NCBI GenBank assembly: GCA_001515945.1
Contig: LOER01000030.1
Location: 1-60,735 of the forward strand
Length of the DNA: 60,735 nt
Direction: 5' to 3'
From: Desulfitibacter sp. BRH_c19
GTDB taxonomy: Bacteria; Bacillota; DSM-16504; Desulfitibacterales; Desulfitibacteraceae
Part shown: positions 17,122 through 27,333 of the stretch, in pieces
Layout of the letters: each line of letters starts with the position of its first letter
How positions within the stretch are numbered: the first letter of the stretch is position 1
Notes under the pieces: model-generated
The model's input: only the letters and a program-made list of their open reading frames with translations
What the model was told of the DNA's origin: nothing
Databases searched by the model: none
Translations under genes and position numbers: made by a program

Positions 17122-18201
17122 CTACATATCCTTACTTTCGATAAGGTGAATTCTATTTGGTTTAATATTAATAGATATTCTATCCTTGGTTTTTGGATTA
17201 ATTTCCAAGAATTGCTGTTTGCTTATAATTAAACTGATTTCAATTCCTGCATCTAAAGTTAACTTATAGTGCAATCCAAAGGGCATTATCCTTTTAATAT
17301 AACCCTGAAAACTATTAACATCACCAGATCCAAGTTCAACATCTTCTGACCGGATAAGTGCTTTAACCCTTGGTCCTGGAAGTAAGATGGTGTTTTTAAT
17401 ACTAACCCTTATCTTAAGTAAGCTGTTTTTTTCCATCACTATATAATTGTCTTGGGATACTTTTTCTGCAATCTCCACTTCATACTGATTATCTGCCCCC
17501 ACTAGATCTGCTACTTCTTCATTGATAGGACGATAAAAAATATCCTCCAAGGATCCCTGCTGAACAATTCTGCCTTTTGACATGGCATACACCTTGTCTG
17601 CCAAGAAAGGAATTTCAGAAAATTCATGAGTTATAAAAAGACTGGTCATGCTTGTCTGCTTGATGAGGATATTCATTTCTTCTAAAAGCTGTGCTTTAGT
17701 AGGAGCATCCAAAGCAGTAAAAGGCTCATCCAAAAACAAGATTTTGGGCTTTAATGCCATCGCCCTTGCGATGCTCACCCTTTGAGCCTCTCCCCCTGAG
17801 AGATTTTTGGGATAGCGGCTTTTAAGATGTAAAATCTTTAACCTTTCAAGCCAATTCTCAACCTCACCCTTAATATTCTTCACTTTACGCAATTTTAAAC
17901 CATAAGCAACATTATCATAAACTGTCATGTTTAGGAGAAGGGGTTCTTGAAATACAACTGCCATTTCTCTTCTTTTATCAATCAATGATTTGTTCCGGCT
18001 AAGGGCATTAAAATTAATTTCACCTTTTGTAGGCTTTTGAAGATAAGCAAGCAGCTTAAATAAACTACTTTTACCTGAACCATTAGGACCAATTAATGCA
18101 GCATGCTCTCCCTCGTGTATCCTAAAGCTTTCAACATCAATTATGGTATTTCCCTTTATTTCCCATATCAAGTTCTTTGCTTGAATCAATGGTATAGTCA
18201 T
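17122..18201 (-). CDS. tupC: Tungstate ABC transporter ATPase
   Basis: The 359-residue ABC ATPase has Walker A GPNGSGKSS, the Q-loop VFQEPLLLNMTVYDN, signature LSGGEAQRVSIARAMAL and Walker B KILFLDEPF. A C-terminal extension of about 120 residues resembles the TOBE-type regulatory domain of Mo/W importers. It drives import through TupB. Its ATG overlaps the tupB stop by one base (TAATG), so translation is coupled. It is the last gene of tupABC. Confidence 0.9.
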   Translation of the reverse strand: MTIPLIQAKNLIWEIKGNTIIDVESFRIHEGEHAALIGPNGSGKSSLFKLLAYLQKPTKGEINFNALSRNKSLIDKRREMAVVFQEPLLLNMTVYDNVAYGLKLRKVKNIKGEVENWLERLKILHLKSRYPKNLSGGEAQRVSIARAMALKPKILFLDEPFTALDAPTKAQLLEEMNILIKQTSMTSLFITHEFSEIPFLADKVYAMSKGRIVQQGSLEDIFYRPINEEVADLVGADNQYEVEIAEKVSQDNYIVMEKNSLLKIRVSIKNTILLPGPRVKALIRSEDVELGSGDVNSFQGYIKRIMPFGLHYKLTLDAGIEISLIISKQQFLEINPKTKDRISINIKPNRIHLIESKDM

Positions 18202-18896
18202 TATCTTCTCTCCTGCTGCTGTATTAGTGTTAAGGCTAGTGTCACCAAAAATGCTAACGTCATTAGGATAATAGTCAATGCTATTGCCTTCCCAAAATTA
18301 CCTTTAGCAACTTCCAGCATGGTTGCGGTAGTGAGAACTCGTGTTGAACCCTGAATATTTCCACCTACCATCATGGATGCCCCTACCTCTGAAATAGCTG
18401 CCCCAAAACCAGCAATAACTGCTGCTAATAGTGGAAGGCGTGTCTCCCGCAAAATCGCCCACAGATACTGAAGCTTTGATGCACCCAAGGCCCAAATCTG
18501 TAAATGTAACTTTGGGTTTAACTGCTGAACTCCAGCAATTGTAAAACCTGTAACCATAGGAAAGGCAATTACAAACTGGGCAATTATCAGAGCTTGAGGT
18601 GTGTAGATTAGTTTCAAATGTCCAAGGGGACCAATACGCCATATAAATATGGCAACCCAAAGACCAACTGCCACAGGTGGAAGAGCCATTCCTGTATTAA
18701 CTAAACTTATTAAAAGTCTTCTGCCGGGAAAATTAGATAATGCTAAAAGAAGCCCTATGGGTAAACCAAACAGTAGAGCAAGTAGTGTTGCAATAGTTGA
18801 AACCTGGAGCGTTCTAAATGTTATTCCCAAAACTTCTACATCAAGGTTCAAGAACAACCAAACTGCTTCTTTTATGCCATCTAAAATTAATTCCAA
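18201..18896 (-). CDS. tupB: Tungstate ABC transporter permease
   Basis: The 231-residue inner-membrane permease has about five helices and the EAA-type loop LGASKLQYLWAILRETRLPL, which contacts the ATPase. GLWVAIFIWRIGPLG and GFGAAISEVGASMMVGGNIQ are typical of the TupB/WtpB group. It lies 25 nt after tupA and overlaps tupC by one base. Confidence 0.9.
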   Translation of the reverse strand: MELILDGIKEAVWLFLNLDVEVLGITFRTLQVSTIATLLALLFGLPIGLLLALSNFPGRRLLISLVNTGMALPPVAVGLWVAIFIWRIGPLGHLKLIYTPQALIIAQFVIAFPMVTGFTIAGVQQLNPKLHLQIWALGASKLQYLWAILRETRLPLLAAVIAGFGAAISEVGASMMVGGNIQGSTRVLTTATMLEVAKGNFGKAIALTIILMTLAFLVTLALTLIQQQERR

Positions 18897-18921
18897 TTAA
18901 GAAACCACCTTGTACAATATA

Positions 18922-19764
18922 TTAATAATTCAAACCATACTCACTTGGATCTTTATGTGCATCTGGGAAAAATAAAGGCGAACCAAACTTGTCCACTCCA
19001 AATTCACCAATGATTGCTTGTGTATCCTCTGCTATCATAAATTCCACAAAGGCTGCTGCTCCTTCAGGATTAATTAAGTCTGATTTATCAGGATTAACCT
19101 GGGCCACATGATAAATATTTAATAAATCTGGTTCTCCCTCAAATAAAATTTCTATATGCATATTATGCTTTAATGCTAGATAAGTACCCCTGTCAGTTAG
19201 ACAATAACCGTCTTTCTCTGAAGCTACATTAAGGGCTTGCCCCATTCCACTACCTGTTTCTATATACCAATCTCCACCTGGCTCCACGTCACTTTTTTGC
19301 CAGATAGCTAGTTCCTTTTTATGAGTTCCTGAATCGTCACCTCTTGAAACGAACAAAAGCTGTTCTTCTGCTATATTTCTGAATGCTTCAGCAGCCGTGG
19401 TGAGTTCATTTACACCAGCGGGATCATCTTGAGGACCGACTATAACAAAATCATTATGCATAACCATTTTATAATTAAGTATATCTCCTGCTTCTAACAG
19501 CTCCAGTTCAGAGGCTGGTGCATGTGTTAGTAGAACGTCAGCCTCTCCCATCTTACCCATTTCTAGTGCTTGTCCTGTTCCTACTGCAATTGTTTTAACA
19601 ATATAACCATACTTCTTTTCAAAAATAGGAACTAATACATCCAAGAGACCGCTATCCTGTGTGCTGGTTGTAGTAGCTACTATTATTTCTTCAGCTTGTT
19701 GATTACAGCCTATTATAGACACCATTAATAAAACTATCAATAAACATATCACAAATTTTTTCAT
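18922..19764 (-). CDS. tupA: Tungstate-binding lipoprotein
   Basis: The 280-residue binding protein has a signal ending in SIIGC (lipobox) and the TupA hallmark IIVATTTSTQDSGLLDVL, where the TTTS run binds the oxyanion. It also has FVSRGDDSGTHKKELAIW and a late FVEFMIAEDTQAIIGEFG. It captures tungstate outside the membrane and delivers it to TupB/TupC. It is the first gene of the operon, controlled by the cofactor riboswitch in its leader. Confidence 0.92.
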   Translation of the reverse strand: MKKFVICLLIVLLMVSIIGCNQQAEEIIVATTTSTQDSGLLDVLVPIFEKKYGYIVKTIAVGTGQALEMGKMGEADVLLTHAPASELELLEAGDILNYKMVMHNDFVIVGPQDDPAGVNELTTAAEAFRNIAEEQLLFVSRGDDSGTHKKELAIWQKSDVEPGGDWYIETGSGMGQALNVASEKDGYCLTDRGTYLALKHNMHIEILFEGEPDLLNIYHVAQVNPDKSDLINPEGAAAFVEFMIAEDTQAIIGEFGVDKFGSPLFFPDAHKDPSEYGLNY

Positions 19765-19833
19765 GTTTCATATAACCTCCATTAATTTAACTTCTACCTT
19801 GTGTATATCAGGTTATAACAAAAAAATAAAAAA

Positions 19834-19865
19834 CCCCCTTTCATAGTATTCTTAGATGAAAGGAG
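19834..19865 (-). terminator. Riboswitch expression-platform terminator of tupABC
   Basis: On the minus strand CTCCTTTCAT pairs with ATGAAAGGGGG around an 11-nt loop and is followed by TTTTTTATTTTTTTG. The left arm (CTCCTTT) can instead pair with AAAGGAG at the 3' end of the aptamer. That provides the switch between termination and read-through. Confidence 0.8.
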
Positions 19866-19888
19866 TCCTACACAAAATAAAGTAACTC

Positions 19889-19991
19889 ATCTCCTTTCCA
19901 CCATGGGAGGCAAGCAGGTTTCCCCACTTACCCTACGATCGGTAATCCAGTGCCAGATGGTTTAGAATGACCGATTCGGAGACCTCTATGC
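19889..19991 (-). ncRNA. Moco/Tuco-type riboswitch aptamer upstream of tupA
   Basis: The minus strand contains GCCTCCCATGGTGGAAAGG, close to the conserved GCCTCCC...TGGAAAGG block I remember from the Escherichia coli moaA leader. It also has the upstream paired elements CCGAATCGGTCATTC and GGATTACCGATCG and a T-loop-like GGGGAAACC. With the terminator downstream this is the layout of a molybdenum (or tungsten) cofactor riboswitch. A -10-like TATAAT lies at 20035-20030 on the minus strand. The rest of 19765-20083 holds no gene. Confidence 0.8.
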
Positions 19992-20083
19992 TTTTTTTTA
20001 TACCGTTATGCAAGTTAATGCCGTTATGCATTATAATACATATTCGGCAAGGATTTTAAATTTCCTTCTTTTTTATAAAAAAT

Positions 20084-21514
20084 TTATCTCGATTTCAATG
20101 AGCCACGGACCAGGGAGGTTAAAACCGCAATTAAAGCCAACCCCGCTGCTACAAGAAATGTTGCATTCATTGCACCTGCGTACGCTTGTACCATTCCTTG
20201 CTCCTCCATCAAAAGATTGAGTCGACTGCTAAATATTGCACCAGCAATTGCTACTCCTAAAACCATTCCTATATTACGCATTATCGCCAGCATGCTTGAT
20301 GCAATTCCTCTCCTATTAGGTGGAACGGACCCCAAGACCGCACTATTATTTGGAGTCTGAAACATTCCAGTACCTAACCCTATGACGGCAAATGCAGTTC
20401 CTATAAATAAAAGACTGGAGTTTACATCTAGGGTACTTAAAAGCCATAACCCAAAGGCTGTTACTGCCATACCTGTAGAGCTAACATATCTAGTATCAAC
20501 CTTATCAGAAATTGTACCGCTAATAGGTGCCACAACCATGGTAACCAAAGGCATTGGAATTAACATTAGTCCTGCTTGAGATGGAGACATCTCCAATAAT
20601 TGCTGCAAATAAAAGGGCATAATCAAAATTACCGAATACATGGCCATATAGTTAATCATAGCTGACAAGTTACCCATAGAATACAATTTGTTTTTAAATA
20701 AAGACAAGTCAAGCATTGGGTAAGCTATACGCTTTTCCAAAATTAAAAATGCTATCAGCAACAATATTCCAGTAATTATTAAAGTAGATATTAGAGGGTT
20801 TCCCCAGCCGATTTTTTCCGCATAACTTAACGGGAACAAAATGCTAATAAGAGCAAAGAATAATATAAATGACCCAATTATATCAAAAGGTTGCCTTTCT
20901 TGGGACTCTATAGTAGGTATTAGTTTAACTGCCATTATTATCGCTATAATAGCAATGGGAATATTAATAAAAAATACACTTTGCCAGCCAAAGTGACTCG
21001 TTAAAAAACCGCCAAGTATTGGACCGGTAGTTAGGGCTATGGATACTGATATAGCAATCATACCTAATGATTTGCCTCGCTCTTTAGGATGAGTAATATG
21101 TGTGATAATTGCTGGACCCATGGACATCATCATGCCAGCACCTATTGCTTGTACCGCCCTAAAAACAATAAGCAAGAAAATAGTAGGTGATAGTCCACAA
21201 AGCAGGGAGCCAATCGCAAAAATTATAAACCCTAAAATATATATTTTTTTATAACCATACAAATCTCCCATTCGTCCATATGTCAATAAAAGACTGCTGA
21301 TCACTAATAAATAGGACATTACAACCCATTCTACGATTGCCAGAGATACATCATAATGCCCACTTATACTTGGCAATGCAATATTTACAACACTACCATC
21401 CAAGGGCCCCATAAAAGTACCTATCCCAATAGCCAGTAATATAAGCCTTCTTTGTCTAGCAGATAGCCTTTCACATAGAAGGCCAGGCTTTCCATTTACC
21501 ATATCTGTGCCCAT
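20084..21514 (-). CDS. MFS multidrug exporter, DHA2 (EmrB/QacA) type
   Basis: The 476-residue protein has about 14 hydrophobic helices. It shows the DHA2 N-terminal pattern GPLDGSVVNIALPSISGHYD, motif A (YGRMGDLYGYKKIYILG) and motif C (TGPILGGFLTSHFGWQSVFF). These are proton-coupled drug exporters of the cytoplasmic membrane. GGAGG is seven bases before ATG 21514. No TetR or MarR regulator is adjacent, and the substrate is unknown. Confidence 0.9.
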   Translation of the reverse strand: MGTDMVNGKPGLLCERLSARQRRLILLAIGIGTFMGPLDGSVVNIALPSISGHYDVSLAIVEWVVMSYLLVISSLLLTYGRMGDLYGYKKIYILGFIIFAIGSLLCGLSPTIFLLIVFRAVQAIGAGMMMSMGPAIITHITHPKERGKSLGMIAISVSIALTTGPILGGFLTSHFGWQSVFFINIPIAIIAIIMAVKLIPTIESQERQPFDIIGSFILFFALISILFPLSYAEKIGWGNPLISTLIITGILLLIAFLILEKRIAYPMLDLSLFKNKLYSMGNLSAMINYMAMYSVILIMPFYLQQLLEMSPSQAGLMLIPMPLVTMVVAPISGTISDKVDTRYVSSTGMAVTAFGLWLLSTLDVNSSLLFIGTAFAVIGLGTGMFQTPNNSAVLGSVPPNRRGIASSMLAIMRNIGMVLGVAIAGAIFSSRLNLLMEEQGMVQAYAGAMNATFLVAAGLALIAVLTSLVRGSLKSR

Positions 21515-21600
21515 ATTTAATCCTCCAAAATAAGTCCATCAACTTGGCTTTTCATTTCGCCATAGGTAAGCACAAATCCTGCATAAAAAGGTGAGTTCCT

Positions 21601-22659
21601 TTACTTGAAATACTTTTCAAATAATCTTTTTTGTTCTTTATTTATCCATGTCAATTCATAAATTACAATGCTTACTTCCATTAACGCTCTCACATGATAA
21701 TTATCCCCTTGATGAAGTTGATGCCACTTTTCTAGCCGTGAATGTAATGGTTCCCTCAAGGAAATAACAGGCTTTAAACCTTCAATACTTTCTCCATCAA
21801 TAATAGCCTTTTGTAGAAGAATAGAATTTTCTTTTATCACATTATTAGCATTTTGTATGCGTGTTACTATCTCTTGAAACTCAGGGGTGTACGGTAAATT
21901 CCCTCTTTTTGCTCTTCTTCTTAATCTATTGGGATGAATGTCCTCCAAGATACCAACCTTACTTAAAATTTGACTGTTTAGGTGATGAAGGTCATGTATC
22001 ATATTATACTTTCTTTTGACTTGACCTGTTTTATTTTGCACCTCATGCTGTAATACATCAAGATCATCATCTAGCTCTAATGCTTGTTTTTGCACATCAT
22101 CTAATTTATTAAGTTTATTGTCTATGCCTATGTTCTCGATAAAATTAGTGACTTCAACTTCAAAAATTGCCATAGTTTCATTATGGATTTCTTTTAACTT
22201 CATTTGCACTTGGTTAAAATACTTTGGAGGAAAAATAAGGTTATTTATTACTAACGCAGTAACTAATCCTACCCCTATTAATTGGACACGTATAAAAGCT
22301 TGGTTTAAAAAATCAGCAGAAGAAGCATCTAATACAAAAATTGTAGATATCACACCTATATTAATAAATTCATTCATTTTAAGCTTTAGAGTAAAATATA
22401 TGACAATTATACTAGCGATACCAATCACTACTGCACCGCTACCAAAAACTAGCCCAAAGAAAATTCCAACCACTATCCCAATTCCAGTTACAAATACCTG
22501 ATCTACTGCATTTTTAGTTGATTGATATACTGATGGTTGCATATTAACCATTGCTGCAATAGCAGCAAGAATAGTAGGACCTATCGCAAGTAAGTTACAA
22601 ATCCCTATGGAAACCATAATAGCAATACCAGTCTTTGCAGTTCTAGCACCAATGATCAA
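21601..22659 (-). CDS. ArAE_1/DUF939-type aromatic acid exporter family protein
   Basis: The 352-residue protein has six N-terminal hydrophobic segments (GARTAKTGIAIMVSIGICNL; QPSVYQSTKNAVDQVFVTGI) and a long charged, helical cytosolic C-terminal half (about 170-350). This is the FUSC/ArAE_1 layout seen in Bacillus YgaE/YqjA-type proteins. The start is TTG 22659, placed by AGGAGG six bases upstream. Substrate unknown. Confidence 0.8.
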   Translation of the reverse strand: MIIGARTAKTGIAIMVSIGICNLLAIGPTILAAIAAMVNMQPSVYQSTKNAVDQVFVTGIGIVVGIFFGLVFGSGAVVIGIASIIVIYFTLKLKMNEFINIGVISTIFVLDASSADFLNQAFIRVQLIGVGLVTALVINNLIFPPKYFNQVQMKLKEIHNETMAIFEVEVTNFIENIGIDNKLNKLDDVQKQALELDDDLDVLQHEVQNKTGQVKRKYNMIHDLHHLNSQILSKVGILEDIHPNRLRRRAKRGNLPYTPEFQEIVTRIQNANNVIKENSILLQKAIIDGESIEGLKPVISLREPLHSRLEKWHQLHQGDNYHVRALMEVSIVIYELTWINKEQKRLFEKYFK

Positions 22660-22699
22660 TTAAATCCTCCTGACATCCTTGATTTCCTTTTTTATACCA

Positions 22700-22729
22700 A
22701 AAAGGCCTCCCGTAACGAGAAGACCTTTT
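22700..22729 (-). terminator. Terminator after folD
   Basis: On the minus strand AAAAGGTCT and AGGCCTTTT pair (one G-U) around a 12-nt loop, and the downstream arm runs into TTTTTGG. Confidence 0.7.
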
Positions 22730-22745
22730 AAGTATAAAGTTAGGA

Positions 22746-23609
22746 CTACGCAAGCCCGTTTAGCATTTCACAAGCCATAATAGTTTGTTTGCACAAAACT
22801 GCTGTAGTTACAGAACCAACTCCACGGGGCACCGGAGTTATTTTATCTACTATTGGTTCAACTGAATCAAAATCAACGTCTCCGCAATATTTACCTGGAT
22901 TATCTGGATCTTCATTAATACCAACATCAATAACAATTTGTCCAGCTTTTACATAATCTGCCTTAACCATTTTTGCTCTTCCAACAGCAGCTATTAATAT
23001 ATCTGCACCAGCACATACCTCGGGTAGATTTTCTGTTCTAGAGTGACATATTGTAACAGTAGCATGCTGACGAAGTAATAGCATTGCCAAAGGCTTACCT
23101 ACCACCAAAGAGCGACCAAGCACTACTGCTTTCTTACCTTTTAATGGAATGTCGAAGAACTCTAACATATCCATACAAGCAGTAGGGGTACAAGGTGGAA
23201 ACCCTGTAAGATCGTCTGCAAACACTTTTGCTGCACTTCCTAGAGTCATGCAATCTACATCTTTCTCAACAGGAATAAATGTTCTGATTTTCTTTTCATT
23301 CAAGTGCTTTGGTAGAGGCGCAAACATAAGGATTCCGTGCACTTCTTTATTATCACCCACCTGGGCAACAGCCTTTTCAAATGAATCTTGTCCAATATCC
23401 TCTGGGTATTCAAATACTTCATATGCCATTCCAACGGCTTCACAATTTCTCTTTGCGCCGCCTTCATAAAACAGATCATCTGGACGAGCCCCTACTCTAA
23501 TAATTCCCAATTTAGGAGTAATGCCTTTGCTTTTTAGCTCTTCAACCTTTTTAGTTAGATCAGCTTTCATAGCATCTGCAACTGGTTTTCCCAATAATAA
23601 TTCTGCCAT
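22746..23609 (-). CDS. folD: Methylene-THF dehydrogenase / methenyl-THF cyclohydrolase
   Basis: The 287-residue FolD interconverts 5,10-methylene-, methenyl- and 10-formyl-tetrahydrofolate in the cytosol. Visible motifs are [14 protein letters not shown], the catalytic-region [16 protein letters not shown], the NADP-binding [18 protein letters not shown] and the C-terminal [14 protein letters not shown]. The usual catalytic YxxxK appears as [11 protein letters not shown], with phenylalanine before the tyrosine. It follows fchA by 16 nt, so both form a one-carbon module that could serve the methyl branch of acetogenesis or accept methyl groups from MttB-type enzymes. Confidence 0.93.
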   Translation of the reverse strand: MAELLLGKPVADAMKADLTKKVEELKSKGITPKLGIIRVGARPDDLFYEGGAKRNCEAVGMAYEVFEYPEDIGQDSFEKAVAQVGDNKEVHGILMFAPLPKHLNEKKIRTFIPVEKDVDCMTLGSAAKVFADDLTGFPPCTPTACMDMLEFFDIPLKGKKAVVLGRSLVVGKPLAMLLLRQHATVTICHSRTENLPEVCAGADILIAAVGRAKMVKADYVKAGQIVIDVGINEDPDNPGKYCGDVDFDSVEPIVDKITPVPRGVGSVTTAVLCKQTIMACEMLNGLA

Positions 23610-23625
23610 TTAACTTACCTCCTGT

Positions 23626-24258
23626 TTACTTCTTTATTTTATTAATTACTAGTTCTAGTGTTTCATCTGCTATTCTACTTCCATCTGCTAACAGTTGGTT
23701 CATTTCTTCTGCTGTTGCCTTAACATATTCCTGATCCCTTATGGAGTTGATATTAATAATTACATTTAGCGAGCCGCTGATTAAGGCTGCTTTAAGAAAT
23801 GCAACACCACAACCAACATCAGAAATTGCAATCATAGTCCCTATTTGTCCCATTCTTTCATGAATCTTAATACCCTCGTAAGACTTACGCATGATTTCCA
23901 TTGGTACAGAGCAAGCAACTTTTGAGCATTCCTCTAAAGTTTCTTCCTTAATTTTAACTTGTTCAGGTGTGTCCTTGGGTAAACCATATGCCTTTGACAA
24001 TGGCTCGAAAACCTCTGCATCCTTATCTACTAGAGCCTTTAACTCCTCAATTACTTTGCCACCTTTTTCTATTAGATTAATTACTTCTTCTTGTACATCT
24101 GCATATTTCTTTTTGCCAACTGTTAGATTCCCAACCATATTAGATAATGCCATCCCAATGGCCCCACCACAGGCTGCTGCACCGCCACCGCCTGGTACGG
24201 CAGCTTTAGAAGCTAATTCTTCCAAAAACTCATTACAACTTTTTTCTAGCATAGACAT
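23626..24258 (-). CDS. fchA: Formimidoyl-THF cyclodeaminase / methenyl-THF cyclohydrolase-like
   Basis: The 210-residue all-helical protein carries the family start FLEELASKAAVPGGGGAAACGGAIG (split here: FLEELASKAAVPGGGG, then AAACGGAIG). It also has NLTVGKKKY and VGCGVAFLKAALISGSLNV. FchA proteins act as formimino-THF cyclodeaminase or as methenyl-THF cyclohydrolase in clostridia. AAGGAGG precedes ATG 24258. It is the first gene of the fchA-folD pair, which suggests that cyclohydrolase and dehydrogenase activity are supplied together. Confidence 0.87.
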   Translation of the reverse strand: MSMLEKSCNEFLEELASKAAVPGGGGAAACGGAIGMALSNMVGNLTVGKKKYADVQEEVINLIEKGGKVIEELKALVDKDAEVFEPLSKAYGLPKDTPEQVKIKEETLEECSKVACSVPMEIMRKSYEGIKIHERMGQIGTMIAISDVGCGVAFLKAALISGSLNVIININSIRDQEYVKATAEEMNQLLADGSRIADETLELVINKIKK

Positions 24259-24316
24259 GAAAATATCCTCCTTTAAAATAATTATTTATATGTTCTTAAT
24301 TGCTTACATAACCCTG

Positions 24317-25759
24317 TTATACTCTAAACTCAGCTATTGGTAATGAGAAGTAGAAAACACTCCCCTTACCTAAAGTACTCTCTGCCCATATCTGCCCACC
24401 ATGGGCTTCAATAATGTATTTGCATATAGCTAGGCCAAGCCCTGAGCCTCCATATTCTCTAGAACGGGATTTTTCACCACGATAAAACCGATCAAAAATA
24501 TATGGAAGGTTTTCGCTAGATATACCTGTACCATTGTCTCTTATTGCCACTATTATATTGTTTTCTTTTTCCTCTATCTTAACCTTTATATACCCATCAT
24601 CTACTGGTATGTATCTTTTAGCATTTTCAATGAGGTTATTCAATACCTGTTCTATCCTAAGTTTATCAGCCATAATTGCTGCAGATGGAATTTGATTTTC
24701 ACTATAAAATACTCCAGGAGAGTTTTCAAAATCCACCCTATAAATACTCAAGAGACTTTCAAAAAACTCCTGGCTATCTACTTGAACAGCATTGATATCA
24801 AGATTATCTAATTCAAGCTTGGAAAACTGAGCTAGGTCATCTATTAGTCGATCTAGTTGATCTGTCTTGTTCTTAATTACTGATAAATAACGCTTAAACA
24901 TTTCTTCATCATTAGCAACTCCATCTAGAAGTCCTTCAACATAACCCTTAACAGAGGAAATAGGAGTACGAAGATCATGGGAAATGCTTGCTATCATTTC
25001 CTGTCGAGATTTTTCATGGGCGGTTTGTCTAATTAAAGATTCTTTAAGCTTTTTTCGCATTAAATCAAATGTACTACAGAACTTACCTAATTCATCTTCA
25101 CTCATATGTTTAATTTCATAATCCAAATTTCCCTTTGCAATATTCTCAGTTGCTAAGTTCAACTCTCTTAAAGGTTTGAGAATGCTTCCCGCTATGTACC
25201 AGGTGGACAAAATAACAATACCTATAAATGATAGTATCCCTAAAACTATACTAATAATGATTATTTGAATAACTTTTGAGAGGTTATTAAATGGTGGTTG
25301 ATCTGGGTCACCCCTTATTATAGCATCTGCAACTTTTTCATTGTTATAAAAAATTGGCGTATTTAAGATAAAAAGTTGGCTACTAAGATATTGGATATCT
25401 TTTATTTCATCTATCTCTACCCTCTTTAGCGAAGATGCCCTATCTGTAGAATCATAAAGTAGCTTCCCCGAAAGATCCACAACTTGAAGGTTTAAATTGT
25501 ACTTTTCCAAGGAAGGTTGAATTTCCTTGTGGAAAGTATCATAATAATTTATTTCTGCAAAACTTTCTTGAATTTCATTCTTAATTATTTCATTAGCCTC
25601 TATCAGATTATCCACAGCACTCATTTCTATTTGTGTAGAATAATACTTTAATGCAAGCCCAAGTCCTCCCAAGGTAATTACTATAGGAAGAACTGTAATA
25701 AGTATAAAAGTAATTAGCAATCTAGAACGAATACCTAGTTTCATAGTTTTTTTACCCAT
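24317..25759 (-). CDS. Membrane sensor histidine kinase of the BcrAB-type cluster
   Basis: The 480-residue kinase has two membrane helices (about 13-36 and 165-189) flanking an extracytoplasmic sensor of 130 residues. A HAMP segment, HisKA with His261 in [20 protein letters not shown], and HATPase motifs ([37 protein letters not shown]) follow. It overlaps the response regulator gene by 8 nt. An alternative start at the methionine five codons later is possible. With its regulator and the upstream ABC transporter it forms a likely antibiotic- or peptide-sensing unit. Confidence 0.9.
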   Translation of the reverse strand: MGKKTMKLGIRSRLLITFILITVLPIVITLGGLGLALKYYSTQIEMSAVDNLIEANEIIKNEIQESFAEINYYDTFHKEIQPSLEKYNLNLQVVDLSGKLLYDSTDRASSLKRVEIDEIKDIQYLSSQLFILNTPIFYNNEKVADAIIRGDPDQPPFNNLSKVIQIIIISIVLGILSFIGIVILSTWYIAGSILKPLRELNLATENIAKGNLDYEIKHMSEDELGKFCSTFDLMRKKLKESLIRQTAHEKSRQEMIASISHDLRTPISSVKGYVEGLLDGVANDEEMFKRYLSVIKNKTDQLDRLIDDLAQFSKLELDNLDINAVQVDSQEFFESLLSIYRVDFENSPGVFYSENQIPSAAIMADKLRIEQVLNNLIENAKRYIPVDDGYIKVKIEEKENNIIVAIRDNGTGISSENLPYIFDRFYRGEKSRSREYGGSGLGLAICKYIIEAHGGQIWAESTLGKGSVFYFSLPIAEFRV

Positions 25760-26441
25760 TAAACTTATAACCTACTCCCCATACTGTTTTAAGATATTGA
25801 GGTTCTGATGGGTCTTTCTCGATTTTTTCTCTTATTTTTCTAATATGAACTGTAACTGTATTTATATCTCCATAAGAGTTAAAGCCCCATATACGATCAA
25901 AGATTTGCTCTCTTGTAAGAACTTGTTGAGGATTGACAGCTAGATAATGTAAAACTTCAAATTCCTTAGCAGATAATTCAACTTTGCTACCTTTTAAATA
26001 GACATTATAACCACCGCTGTCTATTTCTAAATCATCATATTTAATGATTTTTTTATTCTCTGCAGGTGAGGATAATAATGTGTATCGCCGTATATGAGCC
26101 TTAACCCTTGCAACTAATTCACCAGGACTAAATGGTTTAGTTACATAATCGTCAGCTCCCAATCCTAATCCGAGGATCTTATCAATATCAGTTTTCTTGG
26201 CACTTAAGATTAAAATAGGTATACTAGACTCATTCCTAATCAGCCTGCATAATTCTAGTCCATCCATTTTGGGAAGCATTATATCTAAGATGGCCAAAGT
26301 GGGCTTAGTATTTTTATATACTTCTAGCCCTTGCTTTCCATCATAAGCAAGGGCTACTTCAAAACCTTCTTGTTTTAGATAATCTCTGATTAACTCAGCA
26401 ATTTCCTTTTCATCTTCAACTACTAAAATTTTCTCTTGCAC
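25752..26441 (-). CDS. OmpR/PhoB-type response regulator
   Basis: The 229-residue regulator has a receiver domain with the acidic pocket VVEDE, the phospho-accepting Asp53 in [13 protein letters not shown] and the conserved LSAKK lysine. A C-terminal winged helix follows ([41 protein letters not shown]). It pairs with the overlapping kinase and probably controls the ABC genes upstream. Confidence 0.93.
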   Translation of the reverse strand: MQEKILVVEDEKEIAELIRDYLKQEGFEVALAYDGKQGLEVYKNTKPTLAILDIMLPKMDGLELCRLIRNESSIPILILSAKKTDIDKILGLGLGADDYVTKPFSPGELVARVKAHIRRYTLLSSPAENKKIIKYDDLEIDSGGYNVYLKGSKVELSAKEFEVLHYLAVNPQQVLTREQIFDRIWGFNSYGDINTVTVHIRKIREKIEKDPSEPQYLKTVWGVGYKFNG

Positions 26442-26532
26442 ATTTATACCTCATAATTAGCATTTTTTAAATTATAGCAAATATGCTCTAATTATTCATT
26501 AAACTCTTTTGATTATATTAAATATTACTGAA

Positions 26533-27333
26533 TTAATATGTTAAGTCCTTTTTATTGAAAATATAAACACTAGCTAAGAAAAACGCAATAGCATAAACGG
26601 CCGTTACAATAGAAGTTGCAATAAACTCACCCATATCCCGGGAGATATATAGAATTTTAAACAAACTAAAACCATTAGTAATTAGGTAGGGCATCAACCT
26701 TTCTACCGCTGACCCAAGGATACTTAAAAATATTAGTAAACCTATTGATATACCTACCGTTACTCCACTACTGTTAAAGTGTAATGCTAATAACATTATC
26801 ATCATTCCAAAGGCTAATAGTGGAAAAATAGATAGCATATATGAAGCAAAGGTAACTATTATTCCTTCTTGGGTCGAGTAAACTACTGCTGATTGAAGTG
26901 GCTGATCTACTTCTTGAAAAATAAACTGGTCTCCCCAACCAAATATTGCTGTTCCCAAGGCATATGACAACACTAGAGAAAATAGCAGCAAAATTGCTAA
27001 TGGTATAAACAATGCTATTATTTTTGCTGTCAGTAATTTTATTCTAGACACAGAATGTGTTAAAGGCAAAATTAAAGTTCCATTTACATATTCACCTGTG
27101 ATCATGTCTGAGATAGATACTATAATAAAAATTGGCATGATATTTGTTATCATAAAGTTTAACATATAAAAAGCAATATTTTGACCATTTATCACTACAT
27201 CTGCTTCCTCTATAGCTCCTGTAACTTGTTCTAATACAGGAAGGAAATTATAGATAAAAATCACCAGCATAAACACATAGATTTTCTTTGTCTTAAATAT
27301 CTTATAGATCTCATTTTTAATTAAATTAAACAT
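26533..27333 (-). CDS. ABC-2 type permease of the BcrAB-type exporter
   Basis: The 266-residue membrane protein has six predicted helices. It starts with the typical cytosolic MFNLIKNEIYKIFKTKKIYV and has MITGEYVNGTLILPLTHSVSRI, a pattern of ABC-2 permeases that work with BcrA-like ATPases. It overlaps the ATPase gene by 8 nt. It probably exports or removes a peptide or lipid-active compound. Confidence 0.85.
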   Translation of the reverse strand: MFNLIKNEIYKIFKTKKIYVFMLVIFIYNFLPVLEQVTGAIEEADVVINGQNIAFYMLNFMITNIMPIFIIVSISDMITGEYVNGTLILPLTHSVSRIKLLTAKIIALFIPLAILLLFSLVLSYALGTAIFGWGDQFIFQEVDQPLQSAVVYSTQEGIIVTFASYMLSIFPLLAFGMMIMLLALHFNSSGVTVGISIGLLIFLSILGSAVERLMPYLITNGFSLFKILYISRDMGEFIATSIVTAVYAIAFFLASVYIFNKKDLTY

